Assembly (NCBI GenBank): GCA_964503315.1
Contig: CAZCZL010000001.1
Span: 248,001-312,000 of the forward strand
DNA: 64,000 nucleotides
Origin: FEB-12 sp964503315
GTDB lineage: Bacteria; Zixibacteria; MSB-5A5; GN15; FEB-12
Direction: 5' to 3'
Shown piece after piece: positions 40,613 through 48,613 of the stretch (position 1 is its first letter; each line of letters opens with the position of its first letter). A model generated the notes under the pieces. It was given only the letters and a program-made list of their open reading frames with translations. It ran no database searches and was not told the origin of the DNA. Made by a program: the position numbers and the translations under genes.

Positions 40613-41951
40613 TGGTCGCAAACTCCTTGAGTCCCGCGACCAACTGACCGATCTCCGTTTCGTTCCGTTTTTCGGTCGCCGCAATAATAAGACAGTCGTC
40701 CATGCCCTTGTACCACCGACCGGCATCCACTCCAGCGAGAAGCCCGCGTTCAAGCATCGCCTGAACAACGTCTTGCGCCGGACGCGGAGTTTTCACCGCG
40801 AACTCACGGACGAATGGACCATTGAAATACGGCTCGAACCCGGTTATAGCGAAAATCTGCTTCGCCGCGTCATGGGCGCGCTCCGCGGACAACAGGGCCA
40901 CTTTCTTCAGCCCGGTTTTGCCCAACAAGCTGATATAGACCGAGGCCGCCGTCGCGCACAGCGCCTGGTTCGTACAGATATTCGAGGTCGCCTTCTCGCG
41001 GCGGATATGCTGCTCACGGGTCTGCAACGTTAACACGAATCCCGGCTTGCCGTCGAGATCTTTGGTTCTTGCCGCAATGCGACCAGGCATGAATCGCACC
41101 ATATCCTTCTTGGCCGCAAAGACACCCAAAAGCGGCCCGCCAAAGGAGACCGGAATGCCTAACGGCTGACCTTCGCCGACCGCAATATCGGCATTGTACT
41201 CACCCGGCGTTTTGAGCAATGTCTGGGCGACCAGATCGACCGCCATGATCAACTTGCCACCCACAGCATGGATCGCTTTTTCAATCGGTTCAATCTCTTC
41301 GAGCATACCGAAGAAGTTTGGCTGACCGACTAGAACACACGCGGTCTTGTCATCGACGCGTGAAGTGAGCTGGTTCAGATCCGTCACGCCATTCTTCATT
41401 GGAATAGAGACGATCTCCACCCCTCGTCCCTGCAGATAGGTTGCGATCACTTCGCGATAGAGCGGATTGACTGATTCGCAGATAACAACCTTGTCACGCT
41501 TGGTCACCGCGGTCGAGATGATGACCGCTTCCGCCGCGGCAGACGCGCCATCGTACATCGACGCGTTGGCGACATCCATACCTAATAGCCGGCAGACATG
41601 TGTCTGGAATTCGTAGATGACTTGTAGAGTCCCCTGCGCCACTTCCGGTTGATACGGAGTATACGCGGTCATGAACTCCGGACGCGAGATGATCGTCCCG
41701 ACCGCCGCCGGAATAAAATGATCATATACGCCACCGCCCGCGAAACAGACCAGTCCTTCGCGATCGCGACTGGACATCTCCTGTATCTCTTTCAGCAATT
41801 CAAGTTCTGACAGGCGGGGAATATTGAGAGGACGGTTATGCCGAAGTTTCGCCGGGATCGCCTCAAGCAACTCTTCGAACGACTTCACGCCGATCGCATC
41901 GAGCATCTTGCGACGGTCATCGTCGGTATTCGGTATATACGGATTCTGCAT
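40590..41951 (-). CDS. gcvPA: Glycine dehydrogenase (decarboxylating), subunit 1
   Basis: N-terminal half of the split P-protein, 453 residues. It opens with PYIPNTDDDRRKMLDAIGVK and SFEELLEAIPAKLRHNRPLN, followed by FAGGGVYDHFIPAAVGTIIS and YTPYQPEVAQGTLQVIYEF, all standard for GcvPA. Subunits 1 and 2 form the PLP-dependent enzyme that starts glycine breakdown to CO2, NH3 and methylene-THF. It follows gcvH by 51 bases and overlaps the zinc-ribbon/DUF2007 gene at its end. The catalytic Lys is in the other subunit, as expected. Confidence 0.93.
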   Translation of the reverse strand: MQNPYIPNTDDDRRKMLDAIGVKSFEELLEAIPAKLRHNRPLNIPRLSELELLKEIQEMSSRDREGLVCFAGGGVYDHFIPAAVGTIISRPEFMTAYTPYQPEVAQGTLQVIYEFQTHVCRLLGMDVANASMYDGASAAAEAVIISTAVTKRDKVVICESVNPLYREVIATYLQGRGVEIVSIPMKNGVTDLNQLTSRVDDKTACVLVGQPNFFGMLEEIEPIEKAIHAVGGKLIMAVDLVAQTLLKTPGEYNADIAVGEGQPLGIPVSFGGPLLGVFAAKKDMVRFMPGRIAARTKDLDGKPGFVLTLQTREQHIRREKATSNICTNQALCATAASVYISLLGKTGLKKVALLSAERAHDAAKQIFAITGFEPYFNGPFVREFAVKTPRPAQDVVQAMLERGLLAGVDAGRWYKGMDDCLIIAATEKRNETEIGQLVAGLKEFATSGVLSRM

Positions 41952-42002
41952 ATATGCGCTTTCTTTACCGAAGCCCGCGGACAGATGTCCGCACTTCCCT
42001 TT

Positions 42003-42386
42003 TTAATGTTCGCTCAGTAACTGCTTATAACCGTTGGCGTCGAGCAATTGTGCCAGTTCCGCCGGCTTGCTGACCTCAACCTTGATCATCCAGCCGTCAC
42101 CGTACGGGTCACGATTGATGACCATCGGGTCGGCATCGATCGATGCGTTGATCTCTTTTACGGTGCCACTGACCGGCGAGTACATCTCGGACACAGCCTT
42201 CACCGCCTCGATCGTCCCGAACCGCCCCATCTGAGCGACGGACGCGCCGATCTCAGGGAGTTCGACAAAAACGATATCTCCGAGTTCGCCCTGCGCGAAA
42301 TCGGTGATACCGATCGTCGCCACATTGCCGTCAACCCGCACCCATTCGTGCTCTTTCGTATATTTGAGCTCAGCTAATACCTTCAC
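42003..42386 (-). CDS. gcvH: Glycine cleavage system H protein
   Basis: Lipoyl carrier of 127 residues that shuttles the aminomethyl intermediate between P, T and L proteins. LKYTKEHEWVRVDGNVATIG is the standard start, and the lipoylated Lys lies in GTIEAVKAVSEMYSPVSG. The NRDPYGDGWMIKVEVS end is typical. It sits 15 bases after accC and 51 before gcvPA, so the biotin carboxylase and the lipoyl carrier share one transcript. No gcvT or lpd is in the window. Confidence 0.95.
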   Translation of the reverse strand: MKVLAELKYTKEHEWVRVDGNVATIGITDFAQGELGDIVFVELPEIGASVAQMGRFGTIEAVKAVSEMYSPVSGTVKEINASIDADPMVINRDPYGDGWMIKVEVSKPAELAQLLDANGYKQLLSEH

Positions 42387-42401
42387 CGAAAACCTCCGGA
42401 G

Positions 42402-43886
42402 TTATTCTTTCGTTTCCTCGGCACTGACGGTGACACTTTCAGGCATCGTCGTGTCGTTTATGGCGACCGGGACGTCGACCGAGGTCGACTCTCCCGACCG
42501 CTTTAAAGTGACCAACTTTTTTTTTACGGGTGCACTCCCTTTTTCCCGCTTGAACTGGGTATCCAGAAACGCGGTGGAGTAATTGCCGGCGACGAAATCG
42601 GGGTGATCCATGATCTCCTTGTGAATGGAGATCGTCGTCGGTATGCCTTCAACAATGAACTCATCCAGGCTGTGGCGCATTTTGGCGATGGCTTCACGAC
42701 GGGTACGCGCCCGCACCACCAGCTTGGCGATCATCGAATCATAAAACGGTGGAATGACATATCCCGCGTAAACCGCTTTGTCAACCCGCACGCCGGGGCC
42801 CCCCGGAATGTGGATCGCTTCTATCCGTCCGGGGGATGGTCTGAAATCTTTGTCAGGATCCTCGGCATTAATGCGGCACTCGATCGAATGCCACTTGGGA
42901 AGTAATTCAGCCTGATTGTAGATGATCTTCTCACCGAGGGCGACCCGGACCTGATTTTGCAGCAGATCGACTTCGTACGCCTCTTCCGTGATCGGGTGCT
43001 CCACCTGGATACGGGTGTTCATCTCCATGAAGTAGAAATTCCCCGACTCATCGACCAGGAATTCCATCGTCCCGACACCGATATAATCAACCATCTTCGC
43101 CCCTTTGATCGCCGCGTCACCCATGCGGGCGCGGAGTTCAGGGGTCATCAAAGGCGATGGCGTCTCTTCGATCAATTTCTGGTGGCGACGTTGGATCGAG
43201 CAATCACGCTCGCCGAAATGGTAGTAATTGCCGTGCTGGTCCGCCAGCAACTGGATCTCCACGTGGTGCGGATTGACAATGACTTTTTCGAGATAGAGAT
43301 CAGGGTTGGAGAATGCCTTGGCCGCTTCGGTAGAGGCAATATGAAAATTCCGCTCCAATTCCATTTCATCTTTGCAAATGCGCATCCCCTTGCCGCCGCC
43401 GCCGGCGACCGCTTTGAGAATTACCGGATAGCCGATCTTCTCAGCGACCTCACGGGCTTCTTCAAAGCCGGAGATCACACCATCCGAACCCGGGATAACC
43501 GGCACGCCGGCTTTGCGCATTACATCCTTGGCGACCGCTTTGTCGCCCATCTGGCGAATGGAGTTCGGACGCGGGCCAATGAATGTCAGGCCGCATGACT
43601 CGCAGATCTCTGCGAAATCTGCATTTTCCGCCAGAAAACCGTATCCGGGGTGGATCGCCCCGGCGTTGGTCACCTCGGCCGCCGCGATTATGCGTTTGAA
43701 ATCGAGATAAGATTGGCTGGCCGATGCAGGGCCGATACAGACATCTTCGTCCGCAAACCGCACATGGACGGCATCACGGTCCGCTTCCGAGTAGACCGCA
43801 ACAGTGGTAAGCCCCAATTCGCGGCAGGCACGAATGACACGCAGCGCGATTTCCCCTCGGTTGGCTATGAGTACTTTATTAAACAA
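42402..43886 (-). CDS. accC: Biotin carboxylase of acetyl-CoA carboxylase
   Basis: ATP-grasp enzyme of 494 residues that carboxylates biotin on AccB as the first step of fatty acid synthesis. FNKVLIANRGEIALRVIRAC, the ATP site KAVAGGGGKGMRI, and FYFMEMNTRIQVEHPITEE are diagnostic. Start is TTG 43886 with GGAAGGGTATAG before it. The C-terminal ~45 residues (from about 448) are an extra low-complexity Lys/Ser/Val tail absent from most AccC proteins. Its partner accB lies 5 kb away beside pilT, not adjacent. Being upstream of gcvH, it could serve another biotin enzyme as well, but accB in the window makes AccC the best call. Confidence 0.93.
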   Translation of the reverse strand: MFNKVLIANRGEIALRVIRACRELGLTTVAVYSEADRDAVHVRFADEDVCIGPASASQSYLDFKRIIAAAEVTNAGAIHPGYGFLAENADFAEICESCGLTFIGPRPNSIRQMGDKAVAKDVMRKAGVPVIPGSDGVISGFEEAREVAEKIGYPVILKAVAGGGGKGMRICKDEMELERNFHIASTEAAKAFSNPDLYLEKVIVNPHHVEIQLLADQHGNYYHFGERDCSIQRRHQKLIEETPSPLMTPELRARMGDAAIKGAKMVDYIGVGTMEFLVDESGNFYFMEMNTRIQVEHPITEEAYEVDLLQNQVRVALGEKIIYNQAELLPKWHSIECRINAEDPDKDFRPSPGRIEAIHIPGGPGVRVDKAVYAGYVIPPFYDSMIAKLVVRARTRREAIAKMRHSLDEFIVEGIPTTISIHKEIMDHPDFVAGNYSTAFLDTQFKREKGSAPVKKKLVTLKRSGESTSVDVPVAINDTTMPESVTVSAEETKE

Positions 43887-43947
43887 ACTATACCCTTCCC
43901 ACTGGGTTTTTCCCCTTATACCGCAAGGGGATTTGCTACAAGCGGTA

Positions 43948-43976
43948 ATGATAACAGGAATTCAGAAAAAGGGCAA
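43948..43976 (-). promoter_or_regulatory. Sigma-70-type promoter of the accC-gcv operon
   Basis: Minus strand TTGCCC (43976-43971), 17 bases, TATCAT (43953-43948). Start predicted near 43941, a leader of about 55 bases before the TTG at 43886. Confidence 0.55.
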
Positions 43977-44110
43977 TGGCTAAAGGGAGGAGCCGCTGAC
44001 CTGACTCAAGATGTTAACCAGCAAGAGGTTGACCCATGTCTCCTCCCTGTTAAAAGTAGACGATTCCGGTAGGCGGTCGCTCGCAGTCTTGTGGGTAAGG
44101 TGAAAACCTT

Positions 44111-44530
44111 TCAGGTGGCGCTTACAGGCATCCCGACTCGAAAGATTCCGACAGCACTTGCGCATTCCACACCTTGGGATGTCAGCGACGCTCCCAGCCA
44201 GACCATATCCGCACGACGCCTGTCCATCGAAGCGGCCACAATCACCAAACTTCCCGGAGCAACCGCGTGGCGAAACCGGATATCCAGGCGTACGGTGACT
44301 GGATCCACCAACCCTTCGTCACGAAGCGCATGCACCATGGCCGCATCGAGGATGGTACCCAAAATACCGCCGTGCACCCGATCATCGTAACTGCGAAATC
44401 TATCTCCCGGTCGGCAGAGTCCTATGCTCTTTCGGCCCTCCCGACGAAACGTGAGGTGCAAGCCATCACTGTTATCCGCGCCACAGGCAAAGCAACGTGC
44501 ATGAAATTCAGACGACCGGGAATCAGGCAT
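44111..44530 (-). CDS. PaaI-type acyl-CoA thioesterase (hotdog fold)
   Basis: Hotdog-fold thioesterase of 139 residues from the ATG at 44530 (GGAAGGATAACGCT in front). CFACGADNSDGLHLTFR is the N-terminal motif of this subgroup, DDRVHGGILGTILDAAMVHA gives the H-G-G-x-x-x-x-x-x-D/E catalytic region, and VRLDIRFRHAVAPGSLV the closing strand. It would hydrolyse acyl-CoA esters in the cytoplasm. The gene is transcribed from the minus arm of the palindromic promoter at 44619-44654, with an 89-base leader, so it is co-regulated with the divergent DUF134 gene. Confidence 0.87.
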   Translation of the reverse strand: MPDSRSSEFHARCFACGADNSDGLHLTFRREGRKSIGLCRPGDRFRSYDDRVHGGILGTILDAAMVHALRDEGLVDPVTVRLDIRFRHAVAPGSLVIVAASMDRRRADMVWLGASLTSQGVECASAVGIFRVGMPVSAT

Positions 44531-44618
44531 AGCGTTATCCTTCCAGTCAAAAGAACCGTTGTTCAAACCCAAAAAAGCGGCGAGTAGTCTTAAAATCGAC
44601 ACAAAACTCATTTTTCAC

Positions 44619-44654
44619 TTGACTTATTATGGGCATATGCTCATAATAAGTCAA
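44619..44654. promoter_or_regulatory. Perfectly palindromic divergent promoter/operator
   Basis: A 13-bp inverted repeat TTGACTTATTATG (44619-44631) and its exact complement (44642-44654) with a 10-base centre. Each arm supplies a -35 TTGACT for one strand and a -10 CATAAT for the other, both with 17-base spacers, so RNA polymerase can start in both directions. It serves the thioesterase (minus) and the DUF134 gene (plus). A regulator binding the palindrome would block both. Confidence 0.75.
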
Positions 44655-44669
44655 GGAGAAAATGAATAT

Positions 44670-45152
44670 ATGCCACGTCCAAAGCGATGTCGTTTTGTCG
44701 CGAGTAACCCCGGTATTACTTATTTCAAGCCACGCGGTGTACCCCTGCGCACTCTCGAGGTAATGGAGGTTTCGCTGGATGAATTTGAGGCCATTCGCCT
44801 GGCCGACTACGAGGCGCAGTATCAGGAAGAAGCCGCTGAGAAAATGGGTGTATCGCGCCAGACCTTTGGACGGATCATCGAGTCTGGACGCAAGAAGATC
44901 GCGGACGCGTTGATCAACGGCAAAGCTATTGCGATCACTGGAGGTGAAACTCAGATGCCAGCACAACGAAGCTTTGAATGCGCCGATTGCGCGCATACGT
45001 GGGAAGTACCGTATGGCACCGGCCGACCGCAGTCGTGCCCTGCCTGCAAAGGGGCCAATCTTTGCAGGGCCGACGGAGAACGGGGCCGTGGCGGGGCAGG
45101 TCGCGGCAGAGGAATGAGGCGTGGTCGCTGCCGTTCGGGCCAGGCCCAATAA
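44670..45152 (+). CDS. DUF134 predicted DNA-binding protein with zinc ribbon
   Basis: A 160-residue regulator. The ATG at 44670 follows AAGGAG. The DUF134 helix-turn-helix domain runs from PRPKRCRFVASNPGITYFKP through DEFEAIRLADYEAQYQEEAA to MGVSRQTFGRIIESGRKK. A four-Cys zinc ribbon follows (FECADCAHTWEV, SCPACKGANLC) and the tail is Arg/Gly-rich. DUF134 genes commonly sit beside NifB/NifX-type iron-molybdenum cofactor proteins, as here, so it may sense metal or iron-sulfur state and bind the palindrome in front of it; that is an inference. Confidence 0.87.
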   Translation: MPRPKRCRFVASNPGITYFKPRGVPLRTLEVMEVSLDEFEAIRLADYEAQYQEEAAEKMGVSRQTFGRIIESGRKKIADALINGKAIAITGGETQMPAQRSFECADCAHTWEVPYGTGRPQSCPACKGANLCRADGERGRGGAGRGRGMRRGRCRSGQAQ

Positions 45153-45171
45153 CGAGATTATTGGAGGTAAT

Positions 45172-45558
45172 ATGAGAATTGCTGTCGCGCTGGATGCAGC
45201 ATCACAAGTGAGTCGTCATTTTGGGCGAACCTCACATTATCTGATTGCGACCGTGGAAACTGGACAGATTGTCGGGCGAGATATACGAAACGCCTCGAGA
45301 CTGCACGGACTAACCCACATACACGACCAACAGTCGAACGCTCAGGCCCACAGCCATAGTCAGATGACAGCCGAAGTCAGGGATTGCGAAGCAATCATTT
45401 GCGGCGGAATTGGGCCTCGCGCGGTCCATGACCTGCGGGCTAGCGGCCTGCTGGTCTACCTGACCGATCACGAAGACCCGGAAAAGGCTCTGCGACAAAT
45501 GATTGAAGGTCACCTGGAACTAGCTTCACCAGATCAGGCCTGCACATGTCACAAATAG
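45172..45558 (+). CDS. NifX/NifB-like dinitrogenase iron-molybdenum cofactor domain protein
   Basis: Small cofactor-binding protein of 128 residues. MRIAVALDAASQVSRHFGRT and the central DCEAIICGGIGPRAVHDLRA match the NifX/NafY fold, with His and Cys residues clustered in the middle (HGLTHIHDQQSNAQAHSHSQ) and at the end (CTCHK), which may bind metal. Stand-alone copies outside nitrogen fixation clusters are thought to hold iron-sulfur or metal cofactors. GGAGGTAAT precedes the ATG, 19 bases after the DUF134 stop. The ZIP transporter follows 37 bases on, so the trio reads as a metal-handling operon. Confidence 0.85.
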   Translation: MRIAVALDAASQVSRHFGRTSHYLIATVETGQIVGRDIRNASRLHGLTHIHDQQSNAQAHSHSQMTAEVRDCEAIICGGIGPRAVHDLRASGLLVYLTDHEDPEKALRQMIEGHLELASPDQACTCHK

Positions 45559-45595
45559 CGGTGTTGCGTTACCTCACCAGCAGCGAGGATGATCC

Positions 45596-46330
45596 GTGAC
45601 TCTACTGATCATCCTCCTGCTCGTATTGTTGGGGAGCGCCGTGTCGGTCGGCGTGGCCGCACTCTTCCTTCTTGTGCCCGACCGCTACAGAGTTGCGTCC
45701 CTCCCCTACCTCATCAGCGTTGCGACCGGAACGCTACTGGCGGCGTCCTGCCTCGGCCTGCTCCCCAGAGCGCTGGCTCACGGCGAATCGCTACCGGTGA
45801 TGGGGACATTTCTGGCCGGCCTTGTCGTGTTCTTCGTCATCGAAAAACTGGTGGTCTGGAGGCACTGTCATGATCAGCACTGCAATGTCCATACACGCGC
45901 GGCCTCACTTATACTGCTTGGAGACGCCACCCACAATTTCCTGGACGGGGTGGCCATCGCCGCAGCCACCGTCACGTCGGTCCCGCTTGGACTCACCACC
46001 GCCATCGCCGTCACGGCTCACGAAATACCGCAGGAAATGGGAGATTTCGCGATCCTCCTCTCTGGCGGCTTCAGCAGGTGGAAGGGATTCCGCTACAATC
46101 TCTACTCAAGTCTGGCGGCGCTGCCCGGCGCATTGATCGCTTACTATTTCACCGAGGCTCTGGCCGGATTGATCCCGTACGTTATGGGATTCTCTGCCGC
46201 CAGTTTTCTGTATATAGCCGTAGCTGATCTGATACCCGCTTCTCATACCTCGCAAGCGTTTGGGCGCGGGACCCTGCAGGTCATCCTCATGGTCTCCGGC
46301 ATCCTTCTGATCGCCCTGATCATCCTGTGA
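45596..46330 (+). CDS. ZIP-family divalent metal transporter
   Basis: Inner-membrane ZIP transporter of 244 residues with seven to eight helices, starting at GTG 45596 (GAGGA in front). TM4 has GDATHNFLDGVAIAAA and TM5 VTAHEIPQEMGDFAILL, the metal-binding helices of the family with their His, Asp and Glu residues. A short His-rich cytoplasmic loop (WRHCHDQHCNVH) lies between TM3 and TM4. It probably imports zinc, iron or a similar cation. It ends the DUF134-NifX-ZIP operon. Confidence 0.92.
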   Translation: MTLLIILLLVLLGSAVSVGVAALFLLVPDRYRVASLPYLISVATGTLLAASCLGLLPRALAHGESLPVMGTFLAGLVVFFVIEKLVVWRHCHDQHCNVHTRAASLILLGDATHNFLDGVAIAAATVTSVPLGLTTAIAVTAHEIPQEMGDFAILLSGGFSRWKGFRYNLYSSLAALPGALIAYYFTEALAGLIPYVMGFSAASFLYIAVADLIPASHTSQAFGRGTLQVILMVSGILLIALIIL

Positions 46331-46394
46331 TTCACTAACGGAGCCGACACCTCCTCAAATTGGCTGGAACCGAGATAAGAGAATGCAGTTAAAT

Positions 46395-46410
46395 ATGTAA
46401 GCGCTTACAT
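46395..46410. promoter_or_regulatory. LacI/CcpA-type palindromic operator
   Basis: ATGTAAGCGCTTACAT is a perfect 16-bp palindrome with the central CG and flanks expected for LacI-family operators and matches the cre consensus (WTGNAANCGNWNNCWW) at every position. It lies 40-55 bases before the ATG of the PD40 gene. No LacI-family gene is in the window. Confidence 0.6.
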
Positions 46411-46449
46411 AACGTGTAGCGCTCTCATGCTCTTGCAAGGAGGAACCTG

Positions 46450-47364
46450 ATGTCGTCTCGCTGCTGGCAATGCCTAGGTGTGGGGCTTCTGCTCATTATC
46501 GCAACCACGCACCAGTGCACCTTTGCACAGGAATCACGCAAATCTCAGGTCCGCGAAATACTGAAAGTCGCTGGCGTCGAAAACGCCTACCCCCGTTGGT
46601 CCGCTGATGCTCAATCTATCCTTTTCCAGTCTAACCGTTCCGGTCATTGGCAACTCTTCGTCATGAACGCCGACGGCTCCAATCAACGCTGTCTCACTCC
46701 AGACAGCACCAACAGCAATTTCCCGGACTGGTCCACCGCCCACGACCTGATTGCCTTTGTCTCGGATCGTGACGGAAACGAAGAGATCTACGCTATGCGT
46801 CTAGATGGCTCCGGCCTTCGGCGCCTTTCGAACTCTCCGGGAAGGGATATTCACCCCTACATTGCGCCGGACGGCAAGTCGATCCTCTTCAACTCCAATC
46901 GGGACAATCCGAACAGCTTTGAAATCTACCAGGTGAATATTGATGGCACGGGACTCAAGAGACTGACCGAAACCGCTGATGTCGAGACCTGCGCTCGCTT
47001 TTCTCCTGACGGCAGCCGAATCCTCTTCCTGAACGGTGACATGACCGAGATGAATGATGAAGTGTATGTGATGGAGGCGGACGGCTCTGATCGCATCAAT
47101 CTTACCAAGTCACGGGCCGCCGAAGGCTGGCCGACCTGGTCGCACGATGGAACGCAGATCATCTTTTCATCTGATCGGAACGATGGCCGGTTTGCTCTAT
47201 TCGCCATGAATGCCGACGGCTCGAATCCTATGCAACTGACCTCCCCTCCTTCTCCGTACATTGACGCTCGCGCATCTATCACGACTGACGGTAAATACTT
47301 GCTCTTCAACCGGCAGAAAGGGGATGGCACGATCGCTATCTATACTGTGTCGCTTCCGGAGTAA
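46450..47364 (+). CDS. TolB-like PD40 beta-propeller exported protein
   Basis: Secreted beta-propeller of 304 residues with a signal peptide (hydrophobic CLGVGLLLIIATTHQCTFAQ). Six PD40/WD40-like blades of about 42 residues follow, each with a P-x-W-S-x-D-x-x-x-I-L-F-x-S-x-R strand and I-Y-x-M-x-x-D-G-S (for example YPRWSADAQSILFQSNRSG, QLFVMNADGSNQRCLT). TolB proper has an extra N-terminal domain that is missing here, so it is a TolB-like propeller of unknown partner. GGAGG precedes the ATG. The LacI-type palindrome upstream suggests sugar-linked control. Confidence 0.88.
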   Translation: MSSRCWQCLGVGLLLIIATTHQCTFAQESRKSQVREILKVAGVENAYPRWSADAQSILFQSNRSGHWQLFVMNADGSNQRCLTPDSTNSNFPDWSTAHDLIAFVSDRDGNEEIYAMRLDGSGLRRLSNSPGRDIHPYIAPDGKSILFNSNRDNPNSFEIYQVNIDGTGLKRLTETADVETCARFSPDGSRILFLNGDMTEMNDEVYVMEADGSDRINLTKSRAAEGWPTWSHDGTQIIFSSDRNDGRFALFAMNADGSNPMQLTSPPSPYIDARASITTDGKYLLFNRQKGDGTIAIYTVSLPE

Positions 47365-47384
47365 GACCTGTCTGCACCCAAATG

Positions 47385-47414
47385 AAAAAGACCTCGTCTT
47401 CCGACGAGGTCTTT
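47385..47414. terminator. Bidirectional intrinsic terminator
   Basis: Perfect 12-bp stem AAAGACCTCGTC (47387-47398 with 47403-47414) and a TTCC loop. The minus strand continues with T5. It separates the PD40 gene from the convergent pilT. Confidence 0.85.
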
Positions 47415-47440
47415 CTGCTTATCTACTCACTGTAAAACTG

Positions 47441-48592
47441 CTAAAACTTCTGGAATCCCTTCGGCGCGTCCTTTTTTGGCTTAGGAGCCACCTGATCAGG
47501 ATTATCCTCCCACCTGTCGGCCGCGCCGGTGATACCACGGAGACGCAGGTCGAAGTCGTCTGGGTTGGAGGCTTGATTCATCGCCTCGTCGAACGAGATC
47601 ATCCCCGCTTTGTAGAGCTTCATGATCGCCTGATCAAACGTCTGCATGCCGTACTGTGTCTGACCCTGGGCCATCAGTTCGGGGATATCGATCGTTTTTT
47701 CGGGGGTCATGATGCACTCGCGGATGGCCGCCGAGGCTACCATGATCTCGAGAGCAGGTACACGCCCCGGTATATCGGAACGTGACAAAAGTCGCTGGCA
47801 GACGATTGCCTTAAGCGTTCCTGCGAGTAGCAGCCGGATCTGCTGGTGCTGGTGAGGCGGGAAGAACGACACGATACGCGTGATCGTCTCAACCACGTTG
47901 AGCGTATGAAGGGTTGTCAATACCAAGTGGCCGGTATCGGCCGCGGTCAACGCGATCGACATCGTTTCCAGATCGCGGACCTCACCTATAAGGATAGTGT
48001 CCGGGTCCTGGCGAAACGCATGACGAAGCGCAGAAGCAAACGTCTCAGTATCGCCGCCGACCTCGCGCTGTGAGATGATCGCTCTTTTGTCGCGATAGAT
48101 ATATTCGATCGGGTCTTCGACAGTCAGGATATTACAGGCACGATTCGCATTCATCTCTTCGATGACCGCCGCCAGAGTGGTCGACTTACCCGAACCGGTA
48201 GTTCCGGTAATAATGATGAGTCCACGTCTCTCCGCCGCCAACTTCTTGATAACCGGGGGCAGATTCAGATCTTCGAAGGTCGGCACGCTGGTGTTGACCG
48301 CGCGAATAGCGATACCGGTGGTACCGCGCTGGCGGAATAGATTAATACGGAAACGCCCCAGCTTGGCTACTGAGAGCGCAAGATCCATCTCGTTTTTGCG
48401 ATGGAACCGTTCCAACTGCTTTTCATTGAGGATCTGCGACACGATCTGGTCCATTGAGTCGATCGTCACCGGTTCGGTGGCGATCGGTTCCAGATCGCTG
48501 TTCACTCTAAGGTGAGGGCGGACACCCACCCGGACATGCAAGTCCGACGCTCGCCGGTTGAGCATCTCAACCAGCATCTGTTTGAGTGTCAT
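47441..48592 (-). CDS. pilT: Type IV pilus retraction ATPase (PilT family)
   Basis: Hexameric ATPase of 383 residues that retracts type IV pili. N-terminal PAS-like domain (LVEMLNRRASDLHVRVGVRP), then the RecA core with Walker A GTTGSGKST, Asp box VEDPIEYIYRDKRAIISQRE, Walker B DPDTILIGEVRD, His box HTLNVVETITRI, and the AIRECIMTPEKT region where PilT proteins carry AIRNLIRE. The C-terminal ~35 residues are a Pro/Lys tail. It ends a long minus-strand run that includes accB and pepP. The pilins it would act on are those at 5.6-6.8 kb, or others outside the window. Confidence 0.93.
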   Translation of the reverse strand: MTLKQMLVEMLNRRASDLHVRVGVRPHLRVNSDLEPIATEPVTIDSMDQIVSQILNEKQLERFHRKNEMDLALSVAKLGRFRINLFRQRGTTGIAIRAVNTSVPTFEDLNLPPVIKKLAAERRGLIIITGTTGSGKSTTLAAVIEEMNANRACNILTVEDPIEYIYRDKRAIISQREVGGDTETFASALRHAFRQDPDTILIGEVRDLETMSIALTAADTGHLVLTTLHTLNVVETITRIVSFFPPHQHQQIRLLLAGTLKAIVCQRLLSRSDIPGRVPALEIMVASAAIRECIMTPEKTIDIPELMAQGQTQYGMQTFDQAIMKLYKAGMISFDEAMNQASNPDDFDLRLRGITGAADRWEDNPDQVAPKPKKDAPKGFQKF

Positions 48593-48613
48593 ATGGACTC
48601 CCTTCCGTGGAGA

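Noticed and set aside
42957..43598. A 213-codon plus-strand open frame inside accC
   Set aside because: Antisense shadow; accC is certain in this interval.
44547..45149. A 200-codon minus-strand open frame opposite the DUF134 gene
   Set aside because: The sense strand encodes a recognisable DUF134 domain with a ribosome site; the antisense product resembles nothing.
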